From the NCBI GenBank assembly GCA_001411745.2, contig LIQB01000004.1:1-64000 (forward strand): a DNA stretch of 64,000 bases. The letters run 5' to 3'. Shown here in pieces: positions 1 through 9,533 of this stretch. Within the stretch, counting starts at the first letter, position 1; the number at the start of each line of letters is the position of its first letter. Both the position numbers and the translations under genes were made by a program. The notes below the pieces were generated by a model. The model had not been told where the DNA came from. It worked only from the letters and a program-made list of their open reading frames with translations, and ran no database searches. Origin of the DNA: Psychrobacter glacincola (GTDB lineage Bacteria > Pseudomonadota > Gammaproteobacteria > Pseudomonadales > Moraxellaceae).

Positions 1-81
1 CTGTTCTTGCCATAATTTAGAGAGCCCTGTTTGAAATAGTCTCTTTATTTTAAAGCCTTTATACTTACTTTTACAGATTAG

Positions 82-91
82 GGACACGCCC
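82..91. repeat. Possible end of a MITE-like repeat
   Basis: The bases GGACACGCC just downstream of the tonB stop are the same as the right terminus of the element at 58059-58225. The rest of the element, if present, would lie in bases 1-81 or outside the window, and bases 1-81 hold no gene I can support. A nine-base match alone is weak evidence. Confidence 0.25.
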
Positions 92-96
92 TAGTA

Positions 97-1068
97 TTAG
101 TCCACAATATGGCTTACTGGTAGAGTCACAACACCTACCACGGGCACGCCATTTTTAGTAAAGGGTCTGAACCTAGCAGAGCGCATCTTCCTTACCGCCT
201 CTTTGTCTACTATATTATTACCTGATTCTCCAACTAAAAGCACATCACTAACCCGGCCCTGTTTATCCACCGTCACTTTCAATAGTACATTAAAAGTATC
301 ACCCGTCTTGGCCCTTCTTAGAACAGAAGCTGGAACACTAAATCTCGGTGTCTTTATCATCTCCGCATCACCAGCAGTAAAGCTCACAGGTTCATTGCTT
401 GCAGCAGCCGCTGCTTTCGCGGCGTCTTTAGCCGCTTTTGCTTCGGCTGCTTTTTTGGCATCCGCTTCGGCTTGAGCCTCTCGGGCAGCCTTGGCATCGG
501 CTATTCTCTTAGCTTCTTGCACTGCTCTATCATGGGCTTCTTGAGCGGCCTTTTGTGATTCTGCTGCTAGAATCTTACGTCGTTCTTCAGCTTCACGTTG
601 ACTATCAGCCATTGAGGTATCAACTTTCGATTCTACTATTGGCTTTTTAGACACCTCTTTTTTGATAATGTCAGGCTTTTTTTCTTCTACTTTTACGACA
701 GGTGCTATATCAGCCTTTTTGGCTTTTACCACCGGTTTTTCTGGTGCATTTTGCTTAGTCTTCACTACTGGAGCTACTTTAGGTTTTGACGGTGCCGGTT
801 TTTTAGGTTCAGGTTTTGACTCTGTTTTAGGTGTTGCTTTTTTGGGAGTTGCTTCCTGCACTTCTTCTACTTCAGGGATGGCAGTTTTGACAGGTAACGT
901 TACCATCTCTATCTCGATAGGTGGTGTGTCTTTTTTTGGTTCAACTTTTATCTCAGGCGTCTTGATCGCCACCAATGCGACTGCCGTCAGCACATGCAAG
1001 CCTACAACTATAATAATAGCTGCGAGTATCAATTTAAGTGGTGGCGCGTCTAAATCCGTTGAACTCAT
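97..1068 (-). CDS. TonB family energy-transducing protein
   Basis: 323-aa periplasm-spanning protein that would couple the inner-membrane proton gradient to TonB-dependent outer-membrane receptors. Residues about 12-35 form one N-terminal membrane anchor. Residues 45-150 are rich in Pro, Lys and Glu, with many Lys-Pro and Glu-Pro pairs typical of the TonB periplasmic spacer. Residues 155-225 form a highly charged Ala/Lys/Glu helix (TolA-like), and the last 80 residues are the TonB C-terminal domain, ending in VTLPVSHIVD. A GGGTG ribosome-binding site precedes the ATG. No exbB or exbD is visible, although any downstream genes would lie beyond base 1. It is divergent from a siderophore transporter and shares a Fur-box-containing region with it, so it is probably iron-regulated. 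The long TolA-like helix is the only unusual part. Confidence 0.88.
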   Translation of the reverse strand: MSSTDLDAPPLKLILAAIIIVVGLHVLTAVALVAIKTPEIKVEPKKDTPPIEIEMVTLPVKTAIPEVEEVQEATPKKATPKTESKPEPKKPAPSKPKVAPVVKTKQNAPEKPVVKAKKADIAPVVKVEEKKPDIIKKEVSKKPIVESKVDTSMADSQREAEERRKILAAESQKAAQEAHDRAVQEAKRIADAKAAREAQAEADAKKAAEAKAAKDAAKAAAAASNEPVSFTAGDAEMIKTPRFSVPASVLRRAKTGDTFNVLLKVTVDKQGRVSDVLLVGESGNNIVDKEAVRKMRSARFRPFTKNGVPVVGVVTLPVSHIVD

Positions 1069-1089
1069 AACACCCTAATATTAATTAAC

Positions 1090-1238
1090 CGAGGTAGAAT
1101 GGCGTAGATAATAATGCAAACGATAATTATTATCAATAATAAATTTATAATAATTTTGCTTAGCAGGCAAATGATCGGCTAATAATTTAGCATTATTAAT
1201 AAGCAAAATTTGCTTAGTCATTCGACCATTCTATCTCG
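1090..1238. repeat. 149-bp element with three nested inverted repeats
   Basis: Outer arms 1090-1102 and 1226-1238 match at 12 of 13 positions. Middle arms 1152-1162 and 1200-1210 (AATTTTGCTTA and its complement) match perfectly over 11. Inner arms 1180-1186 and 1192-1198 match over 7. Together they could fold into one long interrupted hairpin. The whole element sits in the tonB/siderophore-transporter divergent gap and is AT-rich. It looks like a small non-autonomous (MITE-like) element, but I see no clear target-site duplication. Confidence 0.5.
1121..1136. promoter_or_regulatory. Candidate Fur box upstream of tonB
   Basis: GATAATTATTATC at 1122-1134 resembles half of the GATAATGATAATCATTATC Fur consensus and lies about 55 bases before the tonB start. 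The region is AT-rich, so chance matches are likely. Confidence 0.4.
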
Positions 1239-1308
1239 AATATCGCTGTGCATGCTTATTGTGCCAAGGCAGTCAAACCCCATGTAATAAAGTGACGTAA
1301 TAAAAACC

Positions 1309-1340
1309 ATTATCATTTGTATTGATAATGAGTCTCAATT
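1309..1340. promoter_or_regulatory. Candidate Fur box upstream of siderophore transporter
   Basis: Overlapping inverted motifs are present: ATTATCA and TGATAAT at 1309-1329, and TTGATAATGAGTCTCAATT at 1322-1340, which resembles the classic tGATAATgAttctCAtT form. The site is about 245 bases before the substrate-binding protein gene. Iron repression of this transporter is inferred. Confidence 0.55.
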
Positions 1341-1583
1341 AATTTATCATAGCCCCTAATCGACTGCGCATCTTTTAAGATTACAAAATCTCAAGATATT
1401 AAGGCATGTTGAACGTCTCAATAGCTAAGCGTAAAAACAACCAATGAAAAATCATAACGTCAAAAGTAATACCGTCAAGCATTGTATGGTGTGAAGCATC
1501 ACATCGATGAAGTTCTTTTTACTTTTATATGACCGATTATTTGATACATCCTTTGTCCAACCAGCTGATATACCGAGTTATTT

Positions 1584-2633
1584 ATGTCTATTATTTTATT
1601 GCCTAACCGCTCTACTCCTTTTTTCAAACGCCCTTTACTGACTGCTATGGTGACCGCTCTAGTTGCTACGATCAGTGTGACAGGTTGTAGCTCACCTGAA
1701 TCTAACGACTCCGAGCCCGCTGACGCTAAAACTGAAAATCAAACAGCAGATCATGCCTCGAATGTCGCTAATAACGATGCGGTCTCTGTTGAAAAAATCA
1801 CGGTCGACACGGTAAAAGGTAATGTCGACTTGGCAATGAATCCATCACCGTTGGTGGTCTATGATATGACGTTGATGCAGGATTTGGCTGCGCTTGATGT
1901 TGCTGTCGATGGTATGCCAAGCGGTCTAAAATTAGACAATTTACAGTCTAAGACACAGCCTGAACCAAAAACTGTCGGCACCGTATTTGAGCCAGATCTT
2001 GAGGCGTTGAACGCGATGCAGCCGCAAGCTATCTTGGTCGGCTCACGCATGGCAGAAAAATATGATGCGCTGTCTAGTATTGCGCCAACGCTCGACATGA
2101 CGATTGATACTGCAAATATCTATGCATCGAGCAAGCAGCGTTTGCATGATTTGGGTGCATTATTCGGTAAAAGTGCTCAAGCAGCGAAACTGCAAGGCAA
2201 TATCGACGGGCTCATTGATGAGACCAAAGCATTAACCAAAGATAAAGGTAAAGGCTTAGTGGTCATGGTCAATGGCAATAAGCTGTCTGCCTATGGCGAC
2301 AAATCACGCTACGGTTTTATCCATACCGTGCTGGATATTCCAATGGCAGATGACCAAATCGCCGATGCGCGCCACGGTCAGCCAATCTCGTTTGAATACA
2401 TCCAAAAAACCAATCCAGACTGGTTATTCGTCGTCGATCGCAGTGCCGCCATTGGTGAAGATGGTGCTGGTGCCAAAGCCGTATTGGACAATCCACTGGT
2501 CGCGCAAACCAACGCATGGAGTAAGAATCAAGTGGTTTACCTTAGCCCAGACTCATATCTTGCCTTTGGTGGTTATTATCAATGGATACAGGATTTGACG
2601 ACCATTAAAGAGGCTTTTGCTAACGCTAAATAA
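1584..2633 (+). CDS. Siderophore ABC transporter substrate-binding lipoprotein
   Basis: 349-aa periplasmic binding lipoprotein of the FatB/CeuE/VctP type, which captures ferric siderophore and hands it to a FecCD permease. The N terminus has a charged region, a hydrophobic stretch at about residues 20-33, and a lipobox ending V-T-G-C near residue 35. A Ser/Asp/Glu/Ala-rich linker of about 35 residues follows. The mature part carries the helical-backbone binding-protein pattern: PLVVYDMTLMQDLAALDV, then EPDLEALNAMQPQAILVG, and the C-terminal NPDWLFVVDRSAAIG. It is first in a four-gene same-strand cluster with two permeases and an ATPase. The ligand (catechol or mixed siderophore) cannot be told from sequence. 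Family call is firm. Confidence 0.9.
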   Translation: MSIILLPNRSTPFFKRPLLTAMVTALVATISVTGCSSPESNDSEPADAKTENQTADHASNVANNDAVSVEKITVDTVKGNVDLAMNPSPLVVYDMTLMQDLAALDVAVDGMPSGLKLDNLQSKTQPEPKTVGTVFEPDLEALNAMQPQAILVGSRMAEKYDALSSIAPTLDMTIDTANIYASSKQRLHDLGALFGKSAQAAKLQGNIDGLIDETKALTKDKGKGLVVMVNGNKLSAYGDKSRYGFIHTVLDIPMADDQIADARHGQPISFEYIQKTNPDWLFVVDRSAAIGEDGAGAKAVLDNPLVAQTNAWSKNQVVYLSPDSYLAFGGYYQWIQDLTTIKEAFANAK

Positions 2634-2750
2634 ATGATGCGTTAAATAAGCAATATGCTACACAAGCAACATGTTAAATAAGCGTCATTCGTTTTTAGGC
2701 AACTGTCATCACTGTCAGTTGCCAACCCTCACTTTAAGCCAGTAGCTGAT

Positions 2751-3851
2751 ATGCCATTATTTTCCTCTCGTGCGCAGACCAGCGTTAAAGCCCGCCCTAC
2801 TTTACCAGCCGCATCAACGAGTTGGCAAAAAAGCGCAAGCCGTGGTCTAAGTTCTAAAAATCGCCGTGCTTCTATACCGCCGTGGGTCATCAACACGGGC
2901 AGCCTCATTATTATGGGGCTTTTGGTGTTATTAAGCTTATCAATTGGTGTGGCTGATTTTTCGTGGTCAGGTATATTTCACAGCCTTATCAACCATAGCG
3001 CCAACTCCGACAGCTCACTGCTACTGGTCAGTCGCCTACCGCGTACCATCGCTATTATCTTGACCGGTGTTTCCATGGCAGTTGCTGGGATGATTATTCA
3101 AGTGGTGCTCAAAAACCGCTTCGTTGAGCCATCGATGGTCGGTGCAACTCAAAGCGCCGCACTGGGATTATTGGTGGTTAGCCTGCTATTTCCAGCTAGT
3201 GCGCTCATAGTAAAAATGGGTGTCGCAACCATCGCAGCGGTATTTGGCATGATGCTGTTTATGCTACTGATCCACCGCATTCCGCCGACGGATTTTTTAA
3301 TGATCCCACTGATTGGTATCGTCTTCGGTGGCATTATAGAGGCAGTGACGACCTTTATCGCCTATCAAACAGAATCGTTACAGATGCTCAGCGTTTGGCA
3401 ATTTGGTGATTTCTCTGGCGTCTTAGCAGGTCGTTACGAGCTGCTATGGCTGACGGGCGGATTGTGCGTGCTGGCGTATATCATTGCTGACAAGCTGACC
3501 ATCGTTGGTTTGGGTGACAATATCGCACTCAATTTAGGCATCAGCAAACGACAAGTGACGTGGGTTGGCGTTGGTATGGTGGCGATGATGAGTGCAGTTG
3601 TCGTTGTCACCGTTGGCATGATTCCTTTTATTGGTTTGGTCGTGCCTAATATCGTCAGCCGATTGATGGGGGATAAATTGCGCCGTAGCTTACCAGCGGT
3701 GGCATTATTGGGCGCTTCGGCAGTGCTATTGTGCGATATTATTGGACGCTCGATTCGCTATCCATTTGAAGTGCCTGTGGCAACGGTTTTTGGGGTGGTC
3801 GGTACGGTACTGTTTTTATGGCTATTATTACGTGCGCCTGCTGAACAATAA
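2751..3851 (+). CDS. Iron-siderophore ABC transporter permease (FecCD family), first subunit
   Basis: 366-aa inner-membrane permease with the FecCD/BtuC fold and about nine or ten hydrophobic segments from residue 47 onward. Family landmarks include SRLPRTIAIILTGVSMAVAG near residue 90 and the C-terminal GMIPFIGLVVPNIVSRLMGD loop that contacts the ATPase. The first 45 residues are hydrophilic and rich in Ser, Arg and Lys, which is longer than usual. A later start is possible, but I see no better Met before the first membrane segment. It pairs with the next gene to form the heterodimeric channel of a FatCD/CeuBC/VctDG-like importer. Confidence 0.9.
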   Translation: MPLFSSRAQTSVKARPTLPAASTSWQKSASRGLSSKNRRASIPPWVINTGSLIIMGLLVLLSLSIGVADFSWSGIFHSLINHSANSDSSLLLVSRLPRTIAIILTGVSMAVAGMIIQVVLKNRFVEPSMVGATQSAALGLLVVSLLFPASALIVKMGVATIAAVFGMMLFMLLIHRIPPTDFLMIPLIGIVFGGIIEAVTTFIAYQTESLQMLSVWQFGDFSGVLAGRYELLWLTGGLCVLAYIIADKLTIVGLGDNIALNLGISKRQVTWVGVGMVAMMSAVVVVTVGMIPFIGLVVPNIVSRLMGDKLRRSLPAVALLGASAVLLCDIIGRSIRYPFEVPVATVFGVVGTVLFLWLLLRAPAEQ

Positions 3852-3967
3852 AATAACTCGCCATAAAGTTTTTTATTCATAACGACTGATCAAACCTCTT
3901 TGCCTCTTCTCTTTCTTTTATCTTTGTTTTGTCTGATTAGATAAGCCTAGCACTATAGGATTTACGC

Positions 3968-5029
3968 ATGTTTTCACCGTCTAAGCCTAGCGCCGCAGCC
4001 AATAACACTCTAGATGACAGTGCTTCAGAAAATAAAGACAAAACTACTTTTGGACAAAGTTGTGTTGCGCGACTCTGGACATTTATAGCTGGTCACCCAA
4101 AATCCATTGCCGCTATCATATTGCTGATCTCAACCATCCTATTTTTGACAGTCAACGTCAACGGCCATTGGGACTTTGCGCTACCACTGCGAGGTAAAAA
4201 GTTACTGGCGTTAATGGTCGTCGGTTATGCGATTGGCGTATCGACCTTATTGTTTCAAACCTTGACGCACAACCCTATCCTGACGCCATCACTGTTGGGT
4301 TTTGACTCGCTATATGTTTTATTACAAAGCCTGTTGGTTTTCTTTTTGGGCGCAATAAGCTTTACCAGTATCAATCCTCTTGCCAAATTCACCCTTGAAA
4401 TTGTTTTAATGTTTGGCGCGTCATTATTATTATTTAAGCTGCTGTTTTCAAAAAGTAGTCAAGATTTGACGCGACTGATATTGGTCGGCGTTATCTTTGG
4501 GGTATTGTTTCGTAGCTTATCGGCGCTGATTGCACGGCTAATTAATCCTGATGATTTCGTCGTTGTGCAATCTGCCAGTTACGCGCAATTTAATACGGTC
4601 AATCCGCAGCTGCTTGGTATCAGCATTGTTATCTGTGCCATTAGCGCGCTATTTATCTGGCGCTGGCGTTATCAATGTGACGTATTGATGCTTGGCAAAT
4701 CACAAGCCATTAACCTCGGTATCAATTATCAACGCCTAGCGTTTGGACTATTAACGGTCATTGCGGTATTGGTCGCCACGGCAACCTCATTGGTCGGTCC
4801 AGTGACTTTCTTTGGTCTGTTAGTTTGTGCGCTAACCAATCGTATCGCTCGCCATATGTATCACAGCGAGCGTCTGATATTGGTCTGTTTGGTGGCGATG
4901 ATTTGCTTGGTACTCGGTCAGACGATATTTGAGCAACTATTGGGCATGGCAGGGGTACTATCGGTGGTCATTGAATTGGCTGGTGGCTTGGTATTCTTAA
5001 TATTGATTTTTATGACTCAGCGTCGTTAA
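3968..5029 (+). CDS. Iron-siderophore ABC transporter permease (FecCD family), second subunit
   Basis: 353-aa FecCD-type permease, partner of the preceding gene. After a hydrophilic N-terminal leader of about 45 residues come hydrophobic segments starting at SIAAIILLISTILFLTVNV. The LRGKKLLALMVVGYAIGVST region corresponds to the conserved LPR/GxxL helix, and SLVGPVTFFGLLVCALTNRIAR is the coupling-helix region. The two permeases are divergent in sequence, as expected for FatC/FatD or CeuB/CeuC pairs. The gap from the previous gene is 116 bases with no evident terminator, so co-transcription is likely. Confidence 0.9.
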   Translation: MFSPSKPSAAANNTLDDSASENKDKTTFGQSCVARLWTFIAGHPKSIAAIILLISTILFLTVNVNGHWDFALPLRGKKLLALMVVGYAIGVSTLLFQTLTHNPILTPSLLGFDSLYVLLQSLLVFFLGAISFTSINPLAKFTLEIVLMFGASLLLFKLLFSKSSQDLTRLILVGVIFGVLFRSLSALIARLINPDDFVVVQSASYAQFNTVNPQLLGISIVICAISALFIWRWRYQCDVLMLGKSQAINLGINYQRLAFGLLTVIAVLVATATSLVGPVTFFGLLVCALTNRIARHMYHSERLILVCLVAMICLVLGQTIFEQLLGMAGVLSVVIELAGGLVFLILIFMTQRR

Positions 5030-5129
5030 TACCACGCTTATCTAATAATCACTGACCTAGTAGCCAATCATCTAAAAACCATTGATATAGTAATGAAAAA
5101 TTAGATCCTTTGTAAACATAAGAACCACT

Positions 5130-5900
5130 ATGATTAAACTCAATAACATCTCGCACCATATTGGTAAACAGCAAATTCTTCATGACATTACGTTGTCGTT
5201 ACCAAGCGCCCAAGTGATCGCCTTGATTGGTCCCAATGGCGCGGGTAAATCTACTTTATTTTCGGTCATGGCACGCTTGCAACCGCTACAGTCGGGACAA
5301 GTCAGTTTCGCTGTAGATAATGAGGAACGTGATATTGTTAGCTGTCATGCGCGAACCTTGTCCAAAACTGTGGCGATGCTTGGACAAGACAATCAAGTAC
5401 AAGGCCGACTGCGCGTGCATGAGCTGCTGATGTTTGGGCGCTATCCTTACCATCAAGGACAGCCAACTGCCGATGATCAGCAAAAAGTGCAAGAAATTAT
5501 CGAACGTTTTGAGCTTGCGCCATTAGCCGAGCGTTTTTTATCGACACTATCAGGTGGTCAGCGTCAGCGAGTATTGATTGCGATGATTGTTTGTCAAGAT
5601 ACGCCGTATTTATTGCTCGATGAGCCGCTGAATAATTTGGATATGTACCATGCTGGGCGCTTGATGCGTGAGCTGCGCGAGTTAAGCCATAGCCAGCAAA
5701 AAACTGTGGTCATCGTGCTGCACGATATCAATCAAGCCGCGCAGTTTGCCGATACCGTGGTCACTATGAAAGAGGGTCAGGTGATGGCTGTTGGTCAACC
5801 TGCAGAGGTCATCACCCAAGCAACCATGAAGGATCTGTATAACGTCGATGTTACCGTGCTCAATCATCAAGGTCGCCCAGTGATTGTCGATGCGGTTTAA
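5130..5900 (+). CDS. Siderophore ABC transporter ATP-binding protein
   Basis: 256-aa ATPase that powers ferric-siderophore uptake. Visible motifs in order: Walker A GPNGAGKST (about residues 34-42), Q-loop region MLGQDNQVQGRLRV, ABC signature LSGGQRQR (about 142), Walker B YLLLDEPLNNLD (about 160), and the H-loop VIVLHDINQAAQFAD. This matches the FepC/CeuD/FatE class. It closes the four-gene transporter and meets the convergent PepSY gene 25 bases later, with no obvious hairpin between them. Confidence 0.92.
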   Translation: MIKLNNISHHIGKQQILHDITLSLPSAQVIALIGPNGAGKSTLFSVMARLQPLQSGQVSFAVDNEERDIVSCHARTLSKTVAMLGQDNQVQGRLRVHELLMFGRYPYHQGQPTADDQQKVQEIIERFELAPLAERFLSTLSGGQRQRVLIAMIVCQDTPYLLLDEPLNNLDMYHAGRLMRELRELSHSQQKTVVIVLHDINQAAQFADTVVTMKEGQVMAVGQPAEVITQATMKDLYNVDVTVLNHQGRPVIVDAV

Positions 5901-5925
5901 GTACAGCATATCTTATAGTTGCTCT

Positions 5926-7332
5926 TTAATGGCTGGTTTCGCGTAATCGCTTCAAAGAGTTGTCTTTAACCGTCAATTTTTGCCTTTGCTTTAACCGACT
6001 TTGACGCCCTTTGACCCATAAATACACACCTGTGCCAGATAAGGCCGCCACGGCTAACCCCGTCAATGCTAAAAATATTTGATACAACAAATGACCTACG
6101 CCATGGCTGATATGACCCATGTGTAGCGTTGCCATCCATTGATCAGCTTGATTACCAAATGCGCTCTGATAACCAAAATTGACCTTTTCAACTTTGCCAG
6201 TCGCCGCATCCACGGTGATAGATGACGCACCGCCTTTTTTACCGATATCTTTATTGGTTTTAAAGCGCATTTGCCATTGATTGTCCTCTTCTACCCAACG
6301 CACTCCCAATAGCTGCTGGACACTGACGCCATTTTTTTGCGCGGCGATCTCTGCCTGCCTGCTTAAATAAGCAATACTGTTAGCCTTGTCTACCTTATTA
6401 GTACTGTTCATATTAGTGCCAATAGTAGTCGCCTTATCACTACTAGATTCCGTATTCATCGCAGGCTTCTTTTGTTTATCTCCTTTACCTTCTCTACCTT
6501 CAAGACCCACCATTGCTTGCATCACAGGCTGATATACCGATTTTAAATTAAAACCGACACTCGACCACGCAATGACAAACAGCATCAACCACAGCCATAA
6601 GCCAAATGCATGATGCAAGTCATAATTGAGTTTAAAAGCATTGGTTTTACGACGGATTTTCCAAGCAGGCAGCCAGCGTTTAAAAAATGAAGCGCGGGGT
6701 TTACCAGATGATTTTCTCAATGCTGCTTGTTGAGATTTATTGGTACTAACCGCTCTGGGAAAGGTTAAATAAAATCCGATAAAACAGTTAATCGTCCAAA
6801 TTAAGGACACGATACCCAGTATTAATTTGCCGATATCTCCCAGCAATAAATCTCGGTGCAACCAGAATACCTTGTACATCGTATTGCGCCATGCCCATTC
6901 CTCTTTATCACGTGTACCGATGATTTCACTAGTAAGGGGATCGACATACACCTCTTGGAACGGGGCTTTAGGAGCATTATCTGCTGCCTGACCTCGCGTT
7001 CTATCTACCGAAAAAACTGCTGATTTGTTAGGCTCTACTGAAGTTGGCATACTAGAAAATTGATACTGTGGATAGGCACTGATAACAGCATCATGCAGTG
7101 TGGCGATCGGTAGTGGCGGCTTGTGTTGCGCCTCAATATTTGCCAGCTTGTGATTAAACACATCATCTAGCTCATCATGAAATGCCAATAGCGTGCCCGT
7201 GATACCAGCAATGATCAAAAAAGCGGCCATTGCAAGCCCAGTATAGCGATGAATCCATAAGCAGCTCTGACGCAACGTAGGGGGAAATGAAGTCATTAGT
7301 ATTGGTTTTTTATTCATCGTTTCTTTATTCAT
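5926..7332 (-). CDS. PepSY-associated membrane protein (possible ferric-siderophore reductase)
   Basis: 468-aa inner-membrane protein of the PepSY_TM family, often found beside TonB-dependent receptors and annotated as iron-uptake or siderophore-reductase factors. The first membrane helix (about residues 33-52) follows the family motif LWIHRYTGLAMAAFLIIAGITGTLLAF. A PepSY-like periplasmic domain follows, then helices near 165-190 (WLHRDLLLG, GFYLTF), about 240-260 (HHAFGLWLWLMLFVIAWSS) and 420-445. Conserved His residues (IHRYTG, WLHRD, DLHHAFG, HMGHISHGVGH) could bind haem. Residues 280-315 are a low-complexity Lys/Ser/Thr linker. The start could also be Met6 (MNKKPIL) or Met13 (MTSFPPT). 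It lies between the receptor and the transporter, on the receptor strand. Confidence 0.82.
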   Translation of the reverse strand: MNKETMNKKPILMTSFPPTLRQSCLWIHRYTGLAMAAFLIIAGITGTLLAFHDELDDVFNHKLANIEAQHKPPLPIATLHDAVISAYPQYQFSSMPTSVEPNKSAVFSVDRTRGQAADNAPKAPFQEVYVDPLTSEIIGTRDKEEWAWRNTMYKVFWLHRDLLLGDIGKLILGIVSLIWTINCFIGFYLTFPRAVSTNKSQQAALRKSSGKPRASFFKRWLPAWKIRRKTNAFKLNYDLHHAFGLWLWLMLFVIAWSSVGFNLKSVYQPVMQAMVGLEGREGKGDKQKKPAMNTESSSDKATTIGTNMNSTNKVDKANSIAYLSRQAEIAAQKNGVSVQQLLGVRWVEEDNQWQMRFKTNKDIGKKGGASSITVDAATGKVEKVNFGYQSAFGNQADQWMATLHMGHISHGVGHLLYQIFLALTGLAVAALSGTGVYLWVKGRQSRLKQRQKLTVKDNSLKRLRETSH

Positions 7333-7399
7333 TGGTTATTTTGATTGGTATTCAAAAAAAGTTGTAATTGCTATCACATGCTTCATCATTTACTGACCA

Positions 7400-7434
7400 T
7401 AAAAAAGCCAGCTATCTTATACAGACAGCTGGCC
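7400..7434 (-). terminator. Terminator of the TonB-dependent receptor gene
   Basis: On the minus strand, arms GCCAGCT and AGCTGGC (7427-7433 and 7407-7413), with extra pairing inside, are followed by a run of six T. Confidence 0.75.
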
Positions 7435-7463
7435 CTTTCATCTATCATCAAGTGACAATAAGA

Positions 7464-9533
7464 TTAGAACTGATACGTCAATGACGCTTTAATATTACGA
7501 CCTTTCTCAAAGTCAGTAGCAACATCATCAATCGGATTTAGACGAGATGAGTGGCTCGCATAAGCTTCATCAAAAAGATTGTAAACGCCAAGCGTGGCTT
7601 TTAATCCATCAACTTGTTTTGGCGAATAGTTCATAAAGATATCATGAACATTATAGCTTGGTTTTTCAATCTCATTTTCAGACGTATTCGGCATCACTGA
7701 AGCAACATACGTACTGCGCCAGCCGATATCTGTGGTCTCTGTTGGGGCATAAGCCAGATTGACCATATATTTATCGCCTGATTCTGAGCTGCTTCCGGTC
7801 ACTGATGGAATGCTGTAGCCCGTTTTTTCACCTTTGCTGCGCGCGCGTGAATAGCTCAAACCCATACTAAAGTTATTCATTTTATAGTCGGCAGCGAGCT
7901 CGACCCCTTTAATTTTAAAATCTTCATCTTTATTGATGACGCCTTGACATTCACCACCTGATTGTCCAGTGACACAGTCTAAGCCAACGCGAGTTCCGCC
8001 AGAACGAACAAATTCGATATAGTTTTCGATATCAGTTTCAAAGTATTTACCGCTTAGTTGTAGTGCATCACCGGCTACCGTTAGGTCGCGTAACGTTGTG
8101 ACTATACCCACTTCAGCATTAGACCCTTCTTCTGCTTTTAAGTCATTATTAACGTAAGTTTTGTCACCATTTGAATTAAAAATGGTTTGGCTTAAGTCAG
8201 GACCATTAAATAACTGCGTGTAGCTTGCAAATACTTGCGTCAATGGTGCAATCTCATAGCTTGCGGCAAGTGCACCAACGACATTATCATAGGTTTTACC
8301 ACCAGAGATAAACTCAGGAGATTTGTAGCGGTCATAACGCACACCAGGTGTTAAAGTGAGCTTACCATTTTTCCATTGGTCTTCTAGATATACTGATGTA
8401 TTGGTTGCCTCGTCTGACCCTGCTTTGACGAAGTCGCGCTCCATCTCCGACTCTTTTTTGTAATGCTCAATCCCAGAGATAAGCTTGTGTGTGCCAACAT
8501 TCGTAGCAATGTCACTGGTGTTTTGGATTTTTGCGCCTGTGGTTTGAACTTCAGCGTTAAAATCAAAACCTGGATCATTGATATAATCAGAATCGCGCAA
8601 AATGCGGGTTTTGGTTTGATACACGTTGGTATCTACATCAATCAGTGGGTTGCTAGGATTAAAGCTATAATCAATACCATAAGTATCGCGCTTCACCTGT
8701 TGCGGAATTGGAGGCTCAGAGCGGCTAGGGAAGTCTGGACGGAATGGGAAAATACCTTTCTTTTCAGTTTGGCTGAAATTTGCGCCAATATGATGGTCAT
8801 CGGCAATATAAGCACCCGCCTTTAATAAGATGCTTTCAGTTTTACTGTCTTCAAACAGCTCACGACCGTTACCATCTTCGCCAGAATCGCTATCACGCTT
8901 GCCATAGTAAGCCAGTAAGTCAACATTGTCCGTTGGTGCGGCATATACAGTCGTTGACGTTAGTAGCTCGTCATTATTACTAGCATAGCCTGCGTGAACT
9001 TTAGCCCCTATTCTTTGACCCGGTTTCAGCAAATCCACTGCATCAACGGTTTTAAAGGCCACCGCCCCGCCAATCGCATCATTTCCTAGCGTCACTGAGT
9101 TATTACCGACTGAGACATCTGCTTGCTTAAGCAAGTCAGGGTCAATAGTAATGTCACCCATATGATAAAAAAGTTTGCCTTCTTGACGCGCCCCATCGAT
9201 AGTGACTTTTAGGTTGCTGTCTTCAAGACCACGAATACGAATACGCTGATTGACCGCAGAGGTACCACCTACCGTAACCCCAGGAACGACATTCAAAAAA
9301 TCGCTTAAATGGCTGGCTTGCTGCGCTGGCGTATAGTCTTCTATGTAAACAGAATCGGTTTGCACTTTATCACGTACTGAGCTATTGGCTGTCACCGTAA
9401 TGGTCTGCAACGTGGTGCTTGGCATGTCTTCTGCAGGTGCTGCACTGACTGCTTGTGACCATAATACCGCTGCCACGCCCATGGACAATACCGTCATTTG
9501 ACTAGATAGTTTTGATAACTTTACTTCACGCAT
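7464..9533 (-). CDS. TonB-dependent outer-membrane receptor, FetA/CopB-like
   Basis: 689-aa receptor. A signal peptide ends near A-X-A at about residue 32 (SQAVSAAPA). A TonB-box-like TTLQTITVTA stretch and a plug domain follow (HLSDFLNVVPGVTVGG, RIRIRGLED, GNDAIGGAVAFKT). The rest is a 22-strand barrel ending in the terminal aromatic signature ASLTYQF. In the plug, IDGARQEGKLFYHMGDITID resembles FetA/FrpB of Neisseria and CopB of Moraxella, which import ferric enterobactin-like siderophores. This resemblance is from memory and not computed. Two Cys near DCVTGQSGGEC could form an extracellular disulfide loop. A Fur-like site lies about 160 bases upstream. The nearby ABC transporter is the natural inner-membrane partner. 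Confidence 0.88.
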   Translation of the reverse strand: MREVKLSKLSSQMTVLSMGVAAVLWSQAVSAAPAEDMPSTTLQTITVTANSSVRDKVQTDSVYIEDYTPAQQASHLSDFLNVVPGVTVGGTSAVNQRIRIRGLEDSNLKVTIDGARQEGKLFYHMGDITIDPDLLKQADVSVGNNSVTLGNDAIGGAVAFKTVDAVDLLKPGQRIGAKVHAGYASNNDELLTSTTVYAAPTDNVDLLAYYGKRDSDSGEDGNGRELFEDSKTESILLKAGAYIADDHHIGANFSQTEKKGIFPFRPDFPSRSEPPIPQQVKRDTYGIDYSFNPSNPLIDVDTNVYQTKTRILRDSDYINDPGFDFNAEVQTTGAKIQNTSDIATNVGTHKLISGIEHYKKESEMERDFVKAGSDEATNTSVYLEDQWKNGKLTLTPGVRYDRYKSPEFISGGKTYDNVVGALAASYEIAPLTQVFASYTQLFNGPDLSQTIFNSNGDKTYVNNDLKAEEGSNAEVGIVTTLRDLTVAGDALQLSGKYFETDIENYIEFVRSGGTRVGLDCVTGQSGGECQGVINKDEDFKIKGVELAADYKMNNFSMGLSYSRARSKGEKTGYSIPSVTGSSSESGDKYMVNLAYAPTETTDIGWRSTYVASVMPNTSENEIEKPSYNVHDIFMNYSPKQVDGLKATLGVYNLFDEAYASHSSRLNPIDDVATDFEKGRNIKASLTYQF

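Noticed and set aside
8463..8825. 120-aa open frame antisense to the TonB-dependent receptor
   Set aside because: It lies wholly within the well-supported receptor gene, has no family resemblance or good ribosome-binding site, and is a shadow frame.
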